From positions 142,948 to 206,947 of the forward strand of contig NZ_SBHZ01000010.1 in NCBI RefSeq assembly GCF_004521985.1: a stretch of 64,000 nt of DNA. The letters are read 5' to 3'. Source of the stretch: Ectopseudomonas khazarica (GTDB lineage: Bacteria > Pseudomonadota > Gammaproteobacteria > Pseudomonadales > Pseudomonadaceae). Position numbers and translations under genes: made by a program. The stretch's first letter is position 1. Each line of letters opens with the position of its first letter. Shown one piece after another: positions 10,363 to 19,139 of the stretch. The notes under the pieces were generated by a model. That model was not told where the DNA came from and did no database searches. It was given only the letters and a program-made list of their open reading frames with translations.

Positions 10363-12219
10363 CTACCCCGCAGTCGGTCCCGTGGCCGCGGGTTGTTCCT
10401 CTACGGGCGCGGCAGGTGCTGTTTCCTCTGTTTCGATAAGTGCCATCAGCGTCCAGCCCGTGCCGGGCGTGAAGGCCAGTGGCTGGGTGGCGATGTGCAG
10501 CCAGCCGTTGGGAGCGCGGGCCAGCAGCAGGGTCGCGCGCTTGCCGTACAGCGCGGTGTAGGCATCCCAGTCGAAGGTCTCGCTCAGGGTGGTGCTGCGG
10601 ACCTCGTCGCCACGCGCCAGCCGGCTGGCGAATTGAGGATAGCTCAGCGCCTGGCTGCCGATCGCCGTGCCCCGCACTTCATCGCTGCTGCGATGCTTGT
10701 CGCTGCGCCTGCCGTCGGCGCTGGTGGGCAGGGTGAAGCGCCGGTTGCTCGGGAAGTCATGGCGGAAATGCATGCAGGCCAGGGCGTTCAGCTCCGCCGA
10801 CGGCGCCAGTGCCAGCAGGTGGCCGAGGCCGACCAGGTCCAGGTGCGCTTCGGCGTGTTGCGAAGTCGGGTTGCCGAAGTAGGTGGGCAGTCCGGCCATG
10901 CGCGCGGCGCGGATGTTCTCCCAGCTCGAGTCGGTCAGCAGGACCTGGCTGCCGAGCCCCTGGATGGCCTTGCCCACTGCCCGGGCGACCGGGTTGGCGC
11001 CGACGATCAGGAAGCCGCTCGGCGAGGGTTCCGTCACCTTCAGCAGGCGCGCCAGCGGGCGTGCCGTGGCGCTTTGCAGCACCACGGTGCCGATGATGAC
11101 CAGGAAGGTCAGTGGCACCAGCAGCTGGGCCTGTTCGTTCCCCTGCTGCTCCAGGCGCAGGGCGAAGATCGCCGAGACCGCGGCAGCGACGATGCCGCGC
11201 GGGGCGATCCAGGCCAGCAGGGCGCGTTCACGCCAGTTCAGGCTCGAGCCCAGCGTGCAGGCGAGGATGTTCAGCGGCCGGGCGATCAGCTGGATCACGG
11301 CGAGCAGCACCAGCGTCGCCGGCCCCAGGGCCAGCAGGGCGTAGAGGTCCAGCCGGGCGGCGAGGATGATGAACAGGCCGGAGATCAGCAGCACGCTGAG
11401 GTTCTCCTTGAAATGCAGGATCGGGCGGATGTCCACGCCGCGCATGTTGGCCAGCCACATGCCCATGATCGTCACCGCCAGCAGGCCGGACTCGTGCACC
11501 AGCAGGTTAGCGGCGATGAAGATGCCCAGCACGGCGGCCAGCGAGGCGAAGTTGTGCAGGTACTCCGGCAGCCAGCGACGGCGCAGGACGATACCGAAGG
11601 CCCAGCCGGCGGCGGCGCCGAGCAGGCTGCCGCAGGCGATCACCGCGGCGAAGGTGCTGAGGCTCTCGCTCAGCGCGTTGCCTTCGCCGTAGCTGACGAT
11701 GAAGGCGAAGGTCACCACCGCCAGCAGGGCGCCGATGGGGTCGATGACGATGCCTTCCCAGCGCAGGATGTTGGCGACTGCCGATGTGGGGCGAACCACG
11801 CGCAGCATCGGGGCGATCACCGTTGGGCCGGTCACCAGCGTCAGGGTGCCGAACAGCAGGGCGAGGTCCCAGGCGAAGCCCAGCAGGTAGTGGCTGGCCA
11901 GGCTGATCACGGCCCAGGTGAGCAGGGCGCCGAGGGTCACCAGGCGATGCACGACCTTGCCGATCTCGCGCCATTCGGAGAGGTGCAGGGTCAGGCTGCC
12001 TTCGAACAGGATCAGGGCGACGGCCAGCGAGATGAAGGGAAACAGCAGCGGGCCGAACAGCTCCTGCGGGTCGAGCAGACCCAGCAGGGGGCCGGCGAGA
12101 ATGCCGCCGAACAGCAGGAACAGAATGGCCGGCAGGCGCAGTCGCCAGGCCAGCCATTGGCTGGCCAGTGCCAGCAGGCCGATGCCGCCCAGGCTCAGCA
12201 GGATCTGTGTTTCGCTCAT
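10363..12219 (-). CDS. CPA1-family cation/proton antiporter with C-terminal nucleotide-binding-like domain
   Basis: A 618-residue inner-membrane Na+ or K+/H+ exchanger. About 12-13 hydrophobic helices span residues 5-400. Family signatures are TGPTVIAPML and EGIVIDPIGALLA, containing the ion-translocating Asp. After the membrane domain, a Rossmann-like TrkA_N/RCK-type region starts at about residue 413 (GFLIVGANPVARAVGKAI), followed by a poorly conserved cytoplasmic tail. Ion specificity cannot be read from sequence. It is divergent from xerD, sharing a 206-base intergenic region. Confidence 0.88.
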   Translation of the reverse strand: MSETQILLSLGGIGLLALASQWLAWRLRLPAILFLLFGGILAGPLLGLLDPQELFGPLLFPFISLAVALILFEGSLTLHLSEWREIGKVVHRLVTLGALLTWAVISLASHYLLGFAWDLALLFGTLTLVTGPTVIAPMLRVVRPTSAVANILRWEGIVIDPIGALLAVVTFAFIVSYGEGNALSESLSTFAAVIACGSLLGAAAGWAFGIVLRRRWLPEYLHNFASLAAVLGIFIAANLLVHESGLLAVTIMGMWLANMRGVDIRPILHFKENLSVLLISGLFIILAARLDLYALLALGPATLVLLAVIQLIARPLNILACTLGSSLNWRERALLAWIAPRGIVAAAVSAIFALRLEQQGNEQAQLLVPLTFLVIIGTVVLQSATARPLARLLKVTEPSPSGFLIVGANPVARAVGKAIQGLGSQVLLTDSSWENIRAARMAGLPTYFGNPTSQHAEAHLDLVGLGHLLALAPSAELNALACMHFRHDFPSNRRFTLPTSADGRRSDKHRSSDEVRGTAIGSQALSYPQFASRLARGDEVRSTTLSETFDWDAYTALYGKRATLLLARAPNGWLHIATQPLAFTPGTGWTLMALIETEETAPAAPVEEQPAATGPTAG

Positions 12220-12425
12220 CGAATCTCCCTATCTGGTATTTCTGGAAACTGCCTGCGTGGCCATCACTGCGTCGAAAACAGGCGCAAAGTGCTCATTCAT
12301 AGCGCGTAGACTGCACGTCTTCGCCTGTTCTTGCCTTGCGCTGGCTGCCTCGCCCACGGCTTTGGAGTTGCCCTATCGCGGTGAGGCTGTGGAAAACTAG
12401 CGGCACATTTTGTCATGGGTCGTCG

Positions 12426-13322
12426 ATGTCAACGTTAACTCATCCCCTGATCGAGCGCTTCCTCGAGGCGTTGTGGTTGGAAAAGGGGCTCTCCGCCCAT
12501 ACGCAGGCCGCCTATCGCAGCGACCTGGAACACTTCAACGCCTGGCTGGATGCGCGTGGCCTGGCGTTGCAGCACATTGGTCGCGACGCGATTCTCAATC
12601 ACCTGGCCTGGCGCCTCGAACAGGGCTACCAGGCGCGCTCGACGGCGCGTTTCCTGTCCGGGCTGCGGGGGTTCTACCGTTTCCTGCTGCGCGAGACTCT
12701 GATCGGCGAAGATCCGACGTTGCAGGTCGACCTGCCGCAGATCGGTCGGCCGCTGCCCAAGTCGCTGTCGGAGGCCGATGTCGAGGCCCTGTTGCAGGCG
12801 CCCGATCTGGACGACCCCATCGGTCTGCGCGATCGCGCCATGCTCGAGGTGCTCTACGCCTGCGGGTTGCGGGTCAGCGAGCTGGTGGGCCTGACGCTGG
12901 AGCAGGTCAATCTGCGCCAGGGGGTGTTGCGGGTGTTCGGCAAGGGCAGCAAGGAACGCCTGGTGCCGCTGGGCGAGGAGGCCATCGCCTGGATCGAGCG
13001 CTACACGCGCGAGGCGCGCCCGCTGTTGCTCGGCGGCAAGCCCAGTGATGTGCTGTTTCCCAGTCTGCGGGGTGAGCAGATGACCCGGCAGACCTTCTGG
13101 CACCGGATCAAGCACCAGGCCCGCGTCGCGGGGATCGCCAAGGCGCTGTCGCCGCATACCCTGCGGCATGCCTTCGCCACCCACCTGCTCAACCATGGTG
13201 CCGATCTGCGCGTGGTGCAGATGCTGCTGGGGCACAGCGACCTGTCCACCACGCAGATCTATACCCACATCGCCCGCGCGCGACTGCAGGAACTGCACGC
13301 CCAGCATCATCCGCGCGGCTGA
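12426..13322 (+). CDS. xerD: site-specific tyrosine recombinase XerD
   Basis: With XerC it resolves chromosome dimers at dif under FtsK control. The 298-residue length equals the E. coli enzyme. A SAM-like core-binding domain (about 1-100) precedes the catalytic domain, with the R...K...HxxR...H/Y set in YACGLRVSELVGL, FGKGSKERLVPLG, HTLRHAFATHLLNHG and LGHSDLSTTQIYTHI (nucleophilic Tyr about 279). Met12426 is chosen from family alignment; an upstream in-frame start at 12336 is unlikely. The partner dif site is not in the window as far as I can see. Confidence 0.97.
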   Translation: MSTLTHPLIERFLEALWLEKGLSAHTQAAYRSDLEHFNAWLDARGLALQHIGRDAILNHLAWRLEQGYQARSTARFLSGLRGFYRFLLRETLIGEDPTLQVDLPQIGRPLPKSLSEADVEALLQAPDLDDPIGLRDRAMLEVLYACGLRVSELVGLTLEQVNLRQGVLRVFGKGSKERLVPLGEEAIAWIERYTREARPLLLGGKPSDVLFPSLRGEQMTRQTFWHRIKHQARVAGIAKALSPHTLRHAFATHLLNHGADLRVVQMLLGHSDLSTTQIYTHIARARLQELHAQHHPRG

Positions 13323-13337
13323 TCGCGGATGAACGAA

Positions 13338-13365
13338 ACCCCGCCGTCGTTGCCGAGGGCGGGGT
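13338..13365. terminator. convergent terminator between xerD and the esterase gene
   Basis: ACCCCGCC (13338-13345) pairs with GGCGGGGT (13358-13365) across a 12-base loop. On the minus strand the stem is followed by TTTCGTTC, so it best terminates the esterase-side transcript; on the plus strand the tail is weak. Confidence 0.6.
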
Positions 13366-13381
13366 GCGTTCTGCCGGTGGT

Positions 13382-14398
13382 CTATTTCAGGCTGTTCTTC
13401 AGCGCCTGGGCGGCCTGGTCCATGGCACTGCGTACCGCTGGGACCTCCGCGACCACGTTGAGCAGCCCGTAGTCATGGATCATGCCGTTGTAGCGCACCG
13501 AGGTGACCGCGACGCCGGCGGCGTTCAGGCGGCGGGCGTAGGCTTCGCCTTCATCACGCAGCACGTCCATCTCGGCGGTCTGCACCAGTGCCGGCGGCAG
13601 GCCCTGCAGCTGTTCCAGGCTGGCGCGCAGCGGCGAGGCGTAGACCTCGTTACGCTGCTTCGGGTCGCTGGTGTAGTTGTCCCAGAACCATTCCATCATG
13701 CCGCGGGTCAGGAAGTGGCCGTCGGCGAACTGGTTGTAGGACGCGTTGTTGAAGTTGGCATCGGTGACCGGCCACAGCAGCAACTGGAAGCGCAGCTTCG
13801 GTGTGCCGGCGGCCTTCGCCTTGAGGGCGACCACGGCCGCCATGTTGCCGCCGACGCTGTTGCCGGCCACGGCCAGGCGCGAGCCGTCGACACCGATCTT
13901 GCTGCCGTTGTCCGCGACCCATTTGGTCGCTGCATAGGCCTGGTTGATCGCGGTCGGGTACCTGGCTTCCGGCGACGGCGTGTAGTCGACGTAGATCGCC
14001 GCGGCGCCGGAGCCCACCACCAGGTCACGGATCAGCCGCTCGTGGGTCGGATAGTCACCCAGTACCCAGCCGCCACCGTGGAAGAACATGAAGCCGGGCA
14101 GTACGCCGCGAGCGCCTTCTGGACGCACCACCTTGAGGGTGATGGCCTGGCCGTCCACATCGATCGTCCTGGTCTCCACGGTGATGCCGGACAGGTCCAC
14201 CTTGACGCTGGCCTGGGCGCCCACCAGCACGCCGCGGGCGTCTTTCGGGGTGAGCGTTTCCAGGGGCTGGCCAGCACCTGCGGCCAGTGCGTCGAGGAAG
14301 CCCTGGGTGTTGCGTTCCACGCCGGGGCTGCCGGCGGCGAAGCTGTTGCCGATGGCCAGGGCGAGCAGCCCGGCGGTCAGGGTGCGAGAGATGTTCAT
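13382..14398 (-). CDS. exported alpha/beta hydrolase of the hormone-sensitive-lipase family
   Basis: A 338-residue predicted esterase. The N-terminal signal peptide MNISRTLTAGLLALAIGNSFAAG suggests periplasmic location. The oxyanion motif is FFHGGGWVLGD (about residue 110), the nucleophile elbow is GNSVGGN (family usual GDSAGG), and Asp/His are expected in EMDVLRDEGEAYA and MIHDYGLLN. Met14398 is chosen because it begins the signal peptide. It lies 35 bases downstream of the DUF2790 gene on the same strand. Part of a minus-strand insert between xerD and dsbC. Confidence 0.85.
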   Translation of the reverse strand: MNISRTLTAGLLALAIGNSFAAGSPGVERNTQGFLDALAAGAGQPLETLTPKDARGVLVGAQASVKVDLSGITVETRTIDVDGQAITLKVVRPEGARGVLPGFMFFHGGGWVLGDYPTHERLIRDLVVGSGAAAIYVDYTPSPEARYPTAINQAYAATKWVADNGSKIGVDGSRLAVAGNSVGGNMAAVVALKAKAAGTPKLRFQLLLWPVTDANFNNASYNQFADGHFLTRGMMEWFWDNYTSDPKQRNEVYASPLRASLEQLQGLPPALVQTAEMDVLRDEGEAYARRLNAAGVAVTSVRYNGMIHDYGLLNVVAEVPAVRSAMDQAAQALKNSLK

Positions 14399-14433
14399 GG
14401 TCAAACTCCTGTCGTTAGGTAGGGCTGCTGGGT

Positions 14434-14694
14434 TCAGTTCTGGTTGCTGCACACGCTGGACAGCTGTTCGTAGTCGAGGACGTGCACCTCGCCCGCACTG
14501 TTGCGGTAGGTCATCTTCGCCGTCACGACCTCGCACTGCGGGCTATTCGGCACCTCGATGGCGATCACCTTGGCGATATCCAGGTCCTGCCCGTAGCGAT
14601 AGGGCGTGGCTTGCGCGCCGTGGGCGACGCTGGTCAGCGAGGCGCCAAGCGAGAGAGTCGTCAGGGCGATGGCGAACAGGGGGCGGGTTTTCAT
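14434..14694 (-). CDS. DUF2790 family secreted small protein
   Basis: An 86-residue protein with signal peptide (MKTRPLFAIALTTLSLGASLTSVAHG) and the DUF2790 core YGQDLDIAKVI, CEVVTAKMTYRNSAGEVHVLDYEQLSSVC. The two cysteines may form a disulfide. The family is, to my knowledge, confined mostly to Pseudomonas and has no assigned function. It sits between the ohr and esterase genes on the same strand and may share their transcript. Confidence 0.85.
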   Translation of the reverse strand: MKTRPLFAIALTTLSLGASLTSVAHGAQATPYRYGQDLDIAKVIAIEVPNSPQCEVVTAKMTYRNSAGEVHVLDYEQLSSVCSNQN

Positions 14695-14752
14695 GCTGCT
14701 TCTCCTCTCGGGCAGCGCTCGGGTCCTGGCCGCGAGCGCTGGCTGCTGTCTG

Positions 14753-15178
14753 TCAGACGATGGTCAGGGTGACGTCGATGTTGCCGCGGGTGGCGTTGGA
14801 GTACGGGCAGACGATGTGCGCGCGATCCACCAGGGTCTGTGCCGCTTCAGGGGCGAGGCCGGGCAGGCTGATCCGCAGCTCGACCTCGATGCCGAAGCCG
14901 GTGGGGATGGCGCCGATGCCTACGGTGCCTTCGATGAAGGTGTCAGCCGGGATGCTCAGCTTGTCGCGGGCCGCGACGAACTTCAGCGCGCCGAGGAAGC
15001 AGGCGGAATAGCCGGCTGCGAACAGTTGCTCGGGGTTGGTGCCGTTGCCGCCTGCGCCGCCGAGTTCCTTCGGGGTGGTCAGGGCGATGTCCAGGATGCC
15101 GTCGGAGGAGACGGCGCGGCCTTCACGGCCACCAAAGGCTTCGGCGGTTGCACGGTAGAGAACGTTTTCGATGGTCAT
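14753..15178 (-). CDS. ohr: organic hydroperoxide resistance protein (Ohr/OsmC family)
   Basis: A thiol peroxidase that reduces organic hydroperoxides. The 141-residue protein has both catalytic cysteines of the Ohr class, in SACFLGALK (about residue 60) and [12 protein letters not shown] (about 124), plus [20 protein letters not shown]. Met15178 gives the conserved beginning [20 protein letters not shown]. No ohrR gene is adjacent. The promoter region carries a duplicated 18-base sequence that looks like a regulator site. Confidence 0.95.
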   Translation of the reverse strand: MTIENVLYRATAEAFGGREGRAVSSDGILDIALTTPKELGGAGGNGTNPEQLFAAGYSACFLGALKFVAARDKLSIPADTFIEGTVGIGAIPTGFGIEVELRISLPGLAPEAAQTLVDRAHIVCPYSNATRGNIDVTLTIV

Positions 15179-15217
15179 GGCGGTAATCCTCTTGGGTTGG
15201 GGCTGGATGGATCGGTT

Positions 15218-15235
15218 CGCTAATGATTTGTGCGC
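15218..15235. promoter_or_regulatory. downstream operator-like repeat copy in the ohr leader
   Basis: CGCTAATGATTTGTGCGC, an exact copy of 15265-15282, 47 bases away. It falls downstream of the predicted ohr start point, 40 bases before the start codon. By position it is a candidate OhrR (MarR-family) site. Confidence 0.55.
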
Positions 15236-15255
15236 TAACCGTTTCCATGGAGCGA

Positions 15256-15284
15256 ACTGTATTGCGCTAATGATTTGTGCGCAA
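15256..15284 (-). promoter_or_regulatory. ohr promoter with embedded operator
   Basis: On the minus strand, TTGCGC (15284-15279) and TACAGT (15261-15256) are spaced by 17 bases. The -35 element forms one arm of a dyad (TTGCGC...GCGCAA, 15262-15284) that contains the second copy of the 18-base repeat (15265-15282). A repressor bound there would occlude the -35 element. Confidence 0.55.
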
Positions 15285-15479
15285 GATAAATTTATCGAGT
15301 ATTTCGCTATATGGATATGTTGCGCAGGAATAAAGAGCGAAGAGGGGTGGAGGGTGCGCGCGTAAAATGCCCGTGTGCTGCTGGTGCGTGCGCCGTCTGT
15401 TAGCTGTTCGGCTGTCTGCGACGCCATCTGTGGTAGGCTGTTGCGATTTTCACCGGTCCGTCGTTCGACAGGAGTGTTC

Positions 15480-16208
15480 ATGTCCCTGACCCGTATTTCC
15501 GCTGCCCTGGCGCTCATGCTGGGCGCTGGCGTCTCGATGGCTGCAGAACCTGACCAGGCCATTCGTCAGGCGCTGCAGTCGCTCGACGCCAACTTGCCGA
15601 TCGAAGCCATTGCCGAGAGCCCGATGTCGGGCATCTATCAGGTTCAGCTGGAGGGTGGGCGGCAGCTCTACACCAGTGCGGACGGCCAGTTCCTGATCCA
15701 GGGCTATCTGTTCCAGGTCAAGGATGGCAAGGCGGTCAACCTCACCGAGATCGAAGAGAGCCGTGCGGTGGCCAAGCAGATCAATGCCATTCCGGCCAAG
15801 GAAATGGTGGTGTTCGCGCCCAAGGCGCCGAAAACCCATATCACCGTGTTCACCGACACCGATTGTGGCTACTGCCAGAAGCTGCACAGCGAAGTGCCGG
15901 AGCTCAATCGCCTGGGCGTCGAAGTGCGCTACGTGGCCTTCCCGCGCCAGGGCCTGAACAGCCCGGCAGCCAAGGAACTGGCCAGCGTCTGGTGCAGCAA
16001 GGATCGCCAGGCGGCGATGAACCTGGCCAAGACTCGCCAGGCGGTGCCGGAGGCGGACTGCGACAACCCGGTGGCCAAGCAGTATCAGTTGGGCCAGATG
16101 ATCGGTGTCAACGGTACGCCGGCCATCGTGCTTGCCAACGGCAAGATGATTCCGGGTTACCAGCCGGCGCCGCAGCTGGCCAGGATCGCCCTGGAGTCGA
16201 ACGATTGA
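15480..16208 (+). CDS. dsbC: periplasmic thiol:disulfide interchange protein DsbC
   Basis: Disulfide isomerase kept reduced by DsbD. The 242-residue precursor has a signal peptide ([21 protein letters not shown]), an N-terminal dimerisation domain (about 25-85) and a thioredoxin-like domain with [11 protein letters not shown], the family's CGYC active site, plus the cis-Pro loop [12 protein letters not shown]. An AGGAG site precedes Met15480. In enterobacteria it directly follows xerD; here three minus-strand genes intervene. Confidence 0.96.
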   Translation: MSLTRISAALALMLGAGVSMAAEPDQAIRQALQSLDANLPIEAIAESPMSGIYQVQLEGGRQLYTSADGQFLIQGYLFQVKDGKAVNLTEIEESRAVAKQINAIPAKEMVVFAPKAPKTHITVFTDTDCGYCQKLHSEVPELNRLGVEVRYVAFPRQGLNSPAAKELASVWCSKDRQAAMNLAKTRQAVPEADCDNPVAKQYQLGQMIGVNGTPAIVLANGKMIPGYQPAPQLARIALESND

Positions 16209-16215
16209 GTGCGGA

Positions 16216-16244
16216 TTGACTAACAAACAGCCGCTTCGTAATGT
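16216..16244 (+). promoter_or_regulatory. possible hom promoter
   Basis: TTGACT (16216-16221), a 17-base spacer, then TAATGT (16239-16244). The -35 is strong and the -10 weak. There is no room for a promoter between the second hairpin and the hom start, so if hom has its own promoter it should lie here. Confidence 0.35.
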
Positions 16245-16255
16245 GCGGCTCTTTT
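16229..16255 (+). terminator. intrinsic terminator of dsbC
   Basis: AGCCGC (16229-16234) pairs with GCGGCT (16245-16250) and is followed by CTTTTC. It begins 21 bases after the dsbC stop. Confidence 0.65.
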
Positions 16256-16258
16256 CGG

Positions 16259-16285
16259 CGGCCGGGGCTTGCTCCGGCCGTTTTA
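16259..16285 (+). terminator. second terminator-like hairpin in the hom leader
   Basis: CGGCCGG (16259-16265) pairs with CCGGCCG (16274-16280), 8-base loop, followed by TTTTAT, 25 bases before the hom GTG. It could be a back-up terminator for dsbC or an attenuator-like element for hom. Confidence 0.5.
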
Positions 16286-16310
16286 TGCAGTGCTGATGGG
16301 GATATAGAGC

Positions 16311-17615
16311 GTGAAGCCGGTCAAAGTGGGTATCTGTGGGCTGGGGACCGTAGGTGGCGGTACTCTGAATGTACTCAAGCGCAACGCCGAGGAAATTACC
16401 CGGCGTGCCGGTCGCGGCATCGAGATTGCCCAGATCGCCATTCGTTCGCCCAAGCCGCAGTACGACACGACCGGTATCCAGATCACCCGTGACGTCTTCG
16501 AGCTGGTCAACAACCCGGACATCGATGTGGTCGTCGAGCTGATCGGCGGCTACACCCTGGCCCGCGAGCTGGTGCTCAAGGCCATCGACAACGGCAAGCA
16601 CGTGGTCACCGCGAACAAGGCGCTGATCGCCGTACACGGCAACGAGATCTTCGCCCGTGCCCGCGAGAAGGGCGTGATCGTCGCGTTCGAGGCGGCGGTT
16701 GCCGGTGGCATTCCGGTGATCAAGGCGATTCGTGAAGGCCTGGCGGCCAACCGCATCAACTGGCTGGCCGGCATCATCAACGGCACCGGCAACTTCATCC
16801 TCACCGAGATGCGTGAGAAGGGGCGTGCCTTCGAGGACGTGCTCAAGGAAGCGCAGGCGCTGGGTTATGCCGAGGCCGATCCGACCTTCGACGTCGAAGG
16901 TATCGACGCCGCGCACAAGCTGACCATCCTGGCCTCCATCGCCTTCGGCGTGCCGCTGCAGTTCGACAAGGCCTACACCGAAGGCATCACCCGGCTGACC
17001 ACTGCCGACGTGAACTATGCCGAGGCACTGGGCTATCGCATCAAGCACCTGGGTGTCGCCCGTCGCACCGAGGCCGGCATCGAGCTGCGCGTGCACCCGA
17101 CGCTGATCCCGGCGGACCGCCTGATCGCCAACGTCAACGGCGTGATGAACGCGGTGATGGTCAATGGCGATGCCGTCGGCAGCACCCTGTATTACGGTGC
17201 CGGCGCAGGCATGGAGCCGACCGCCTCGGCGGTGGTGGCGGACCTGGTGGACGTGGTGCGTGCCCTGACCACCGACCCGACGAATCGCGTGCCGCACCTG
17301 GCGTTCCAGCCTGACTCGCTGTCCGATCACCCGATCCTGCCCATCGAGCAGTGCGAGAGCGCCTACTACCTGCGTATCCAGGCCAAGGATCACCCGGGTG
17401 TGCTGGCGCAGGTGGCGAGCATCCTCTCCGAGCGTGGCATCAACATCGAGTCGATCATGCAGAAGGAAGCCGAGGAGCAGGACGGCCTAGTGCCGATGAT
17501 CCTGGTGACTCACCGTGTGATCGAGGCGCGCATCATCGACGCCATTGCCGCCATGGAAGCGCTGGACGGCGTGACGTCGCCGGTCATGCGCCTGCGTGTC
17601 GAGCAGCTCAACTAA
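16311..17615 (+). CDS. hom: homoserine dehydrogenase
   Basis: Reduces aspartate semialdehyde to homoserine for threonine and methionine synthesis. The 434-residue monofunctional enzyme has an NAD(P)-binding domain (VGICGLGTVGGGT), the catalytic domain (TANKALIAVHG, AGIINGTGNFILTEM, DPTFDVEGIDAAHKL) and a C-terminal ACT domain (about 350-430, YYLRIQAKDHPGVLAQVASI) that usually mediates threonine feedback. The start is GTG at 16311, giving VKPVKVG. thrC follows 57 bases downstream. Confidence 0.97.
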   Translation: MKPVKVGICGLGTVGGGTLNVLKRNAEEITRRAGRGIEIAQIAIRSPKPQYDTTGIQITRDVFELVNNPDIDVVVELIGGYTLARELVLKAIDNGKHVVTANKALIAVHGNEIFARAREKGVIVAFEAAVAGGIPVIKAIREGLAANRINWLAGIINGTGNFILTEMREKGRAFEDVLKEAQALGYAEADPTFDVEGIDAAHKLTILASIAFGVPLQFDKAYTEGITRLTTADVNYAEALGYRIKHLGVARRTEAGIELRVHPTLIPADRLIANVNGVMNAVMVNGDAVGSTLYYGAGAGMEPTASAVVADLVDVVRALTTDPTNRVPHLAFQPDSLSDHPILPIEQCESAYYLRIQAKDHPGVLAQVASILSERGINIESIMQKEAEEQDGLVPMILVTHRVIEARIIDAIAAMEALDGVTSPVMRLRVEQLN

Positions 17616-17672
17616 TTCCGTGTCCACCTGCGGGCTGCGGGCCCGCGGGTGCAGCAAACGAAGGTCTATCCC

Positions 17673-19082
17673 ATGCGCTATATCAGTACTCGCGGCCAGG
17701 CGCCGGCCCTGAATTTCGAAGACGTGCTGCTGGCCGGCCTGGCCAGTGATGGTGGCCTCTACGTGCCGGAGAACCTGCCGCGCTTCACCGTAGAGGAAAT
17801 CGCCTCCTGGGCGGGCTTGCCGTACCACGAGCTGGCGTTCCGCGTGATGCGCCCGTTCGTGGCGGGTTCCATCGCCGATGCCGACTTCAAGAAGATCCTC
17901 GAAGAGACCTATGGTGTCTTCGCGCACAACGCCGTGGCGCCGCTGCGCCAGCTGAACGGCAACGAGTGGGTCATGGAGCTGTTCCACGGTCCGACCCTGG
18001 CGTTCAAGGACTTCGCCCTGCAACTGCTCGGTCGCCTGCTCGACCACGTGCTGGCCAAGCGTGGCGAGCGCGTGGTGATCATGGGGGCGACCAGTGGTGA
18101 TACCGGTTCCGCCGCCATCGAAGGCTGCAAGGCCTGCGACAATGTCGACATCTTCATCATGCACCCGCACAACCGGGTGTCCGAAGTGCAGCGTCGGCAG
18201 ATGACCACCATCCTTGGCGAGAACATCCACAACATCGCCATCGAAGGCAATTTCGACGACTGCCAGGAGATGGTCAAGGCCAGCTTCGCCGACCAGGGCT
18301 TCCTCAAGGGCACCCGTCTGGTGGCGGTCAACTCGATCAACTGGGCGCGGATCATGGCCCAGATCGTCTACTACTTCCATGCCGCGCTGCAGCTCGGCGC
18401 GCCGGCGCGTTCGGTGGCCTTCTCGGTGCCGACCGGCAACTTCGGCGACATCTTCGCCGGTTACCTGGCGCGCAACATGGGCCTGCCGGTCAGTCAGCTG
18501 ATCGTCGCCACCAACCGCAACGACATCCTGCACCGCTTCATGAGCGGCAATCAGTACGTCAAGGAAACCCTGCATCCGACCCTGTCGCCGTCGATGGACA
18601 TCATGGTCTCGTCCAACTTCGAGCGGCTGCTGTTCGACCTGCACGGTCGCAATGGCGCCGCCATCGCCGGTCTGATGGACAGCTTCAAGCAGGGTGGCGG
18701 CTTCAGTGTCGAGGAAGATCGCTGGGTCGAGGCGCGCAAGCTGTTCGACTCGCTGGCGGTGAATGACGAGCAGACCTGTGAAACCATCACCGAGGTGTAC
18801 AAGGAGTGCGGCGAGCTGCTCGACCCGCACACGGCCATCGGCGTGCGCGCAGCGCGTGAATGCCGTCGCAGCCTGGCCACGCCGATGGTGGTGCTGGGTA
18901 CCGCGCACCCGGTCAAGTTCCCCGAGGCGGTGGAGAAGGCTGGTATCGATGCGGTTCCGGCGTTGCCGGCGCACCTGGCCGACCTGTTCCAGCGCGATGA
19001 GCGTTGCACCGTGCTGGCCAACGACCTGAAGGTCGTGCAGCAGTTCGTCGCGGCGCATGGCAATCGCGGCAAGCCGCTCTGA
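17673..19082 (+). CDS. thrC: threonine synthase
   Basis: PLP-dependent conversion of O-phosphohomoserine to threonine. The 469-residue length fits the longer class-2 enzymes. The PLP lysine is in GPTLAFKDFALQLLGR, and the phosphate/substrate region in MGATSGDTGSAAIEG. Met17673 (MRYISTRGQAPALNFEDVLL) is canonical; the earlier in-frame start adds only 8 unlikely residues. Follows hom in the threonine operon and ends before a strong terminator. Confidence 0.97.
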   Translation: MRYISTRGQAPALNFEDVLLAGLASDGGLYVPENLPRFTVEEIASWAGLPYHELAFRVMRPFVAGSIADADFKKILEETYGVFAHNAVAPLRQLNGNEWVMELFHGPTLAFKDFALQLLGRLLDHVLAKRGERVVIMGATSGDTGSAAIEGCKACDNVDIFIMHPHNRVSEVQRRQMTTILGENIHNIAIEGNFDDCQEMVKASFADQGFLKGTRLVAVNSINWARIMAQIVYYFHAALQLGAPARSVAFSVPTGNFGDIFAGYLARNMGLPVSQLIVATNRNDILHRFMSGNQYVKETLHPTLSPSMDIMVSSNFERLLFDLHGRNGAAIAGLMDSFKQGGGFSVEEDRWVEARKLFDSLAVNDEQTCETITEVYKECGELLDPHTAIGVRAARECRRSLATPMVVLGTAHPVKFPEAVEKAGIDAVPALPAHLADLFQRDERCTVLANDLKVVQQFVAAHGNRGKPL

Positions 19083-19100
19083 GTCGTCCGTCAGCATGCA

Positions 19101-19131
19101 ACCGGCGCCCCAGTGGCGCCGGTTTCGTTTG
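19101..19131 (+). terminator. intrinsic terminator of hom-thrC
   Basis: ACCGGCGCC and GGCGCCGGT form a perfect 9-bp stem with a 5-base loop, followed by TTCGTTT, 18 bases after the thrC stop. Confidence 0.8.
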
Positions 19132-19139
19132 GGCCTGGC

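Noticed and set aside
10303..12309. Plus-strand open frame of 668 codons over the antiporter gene
   Set aside because: Low-complexity G/Q/A/D-rich shadow; the minus strand encodes clear CPA1 motifs.
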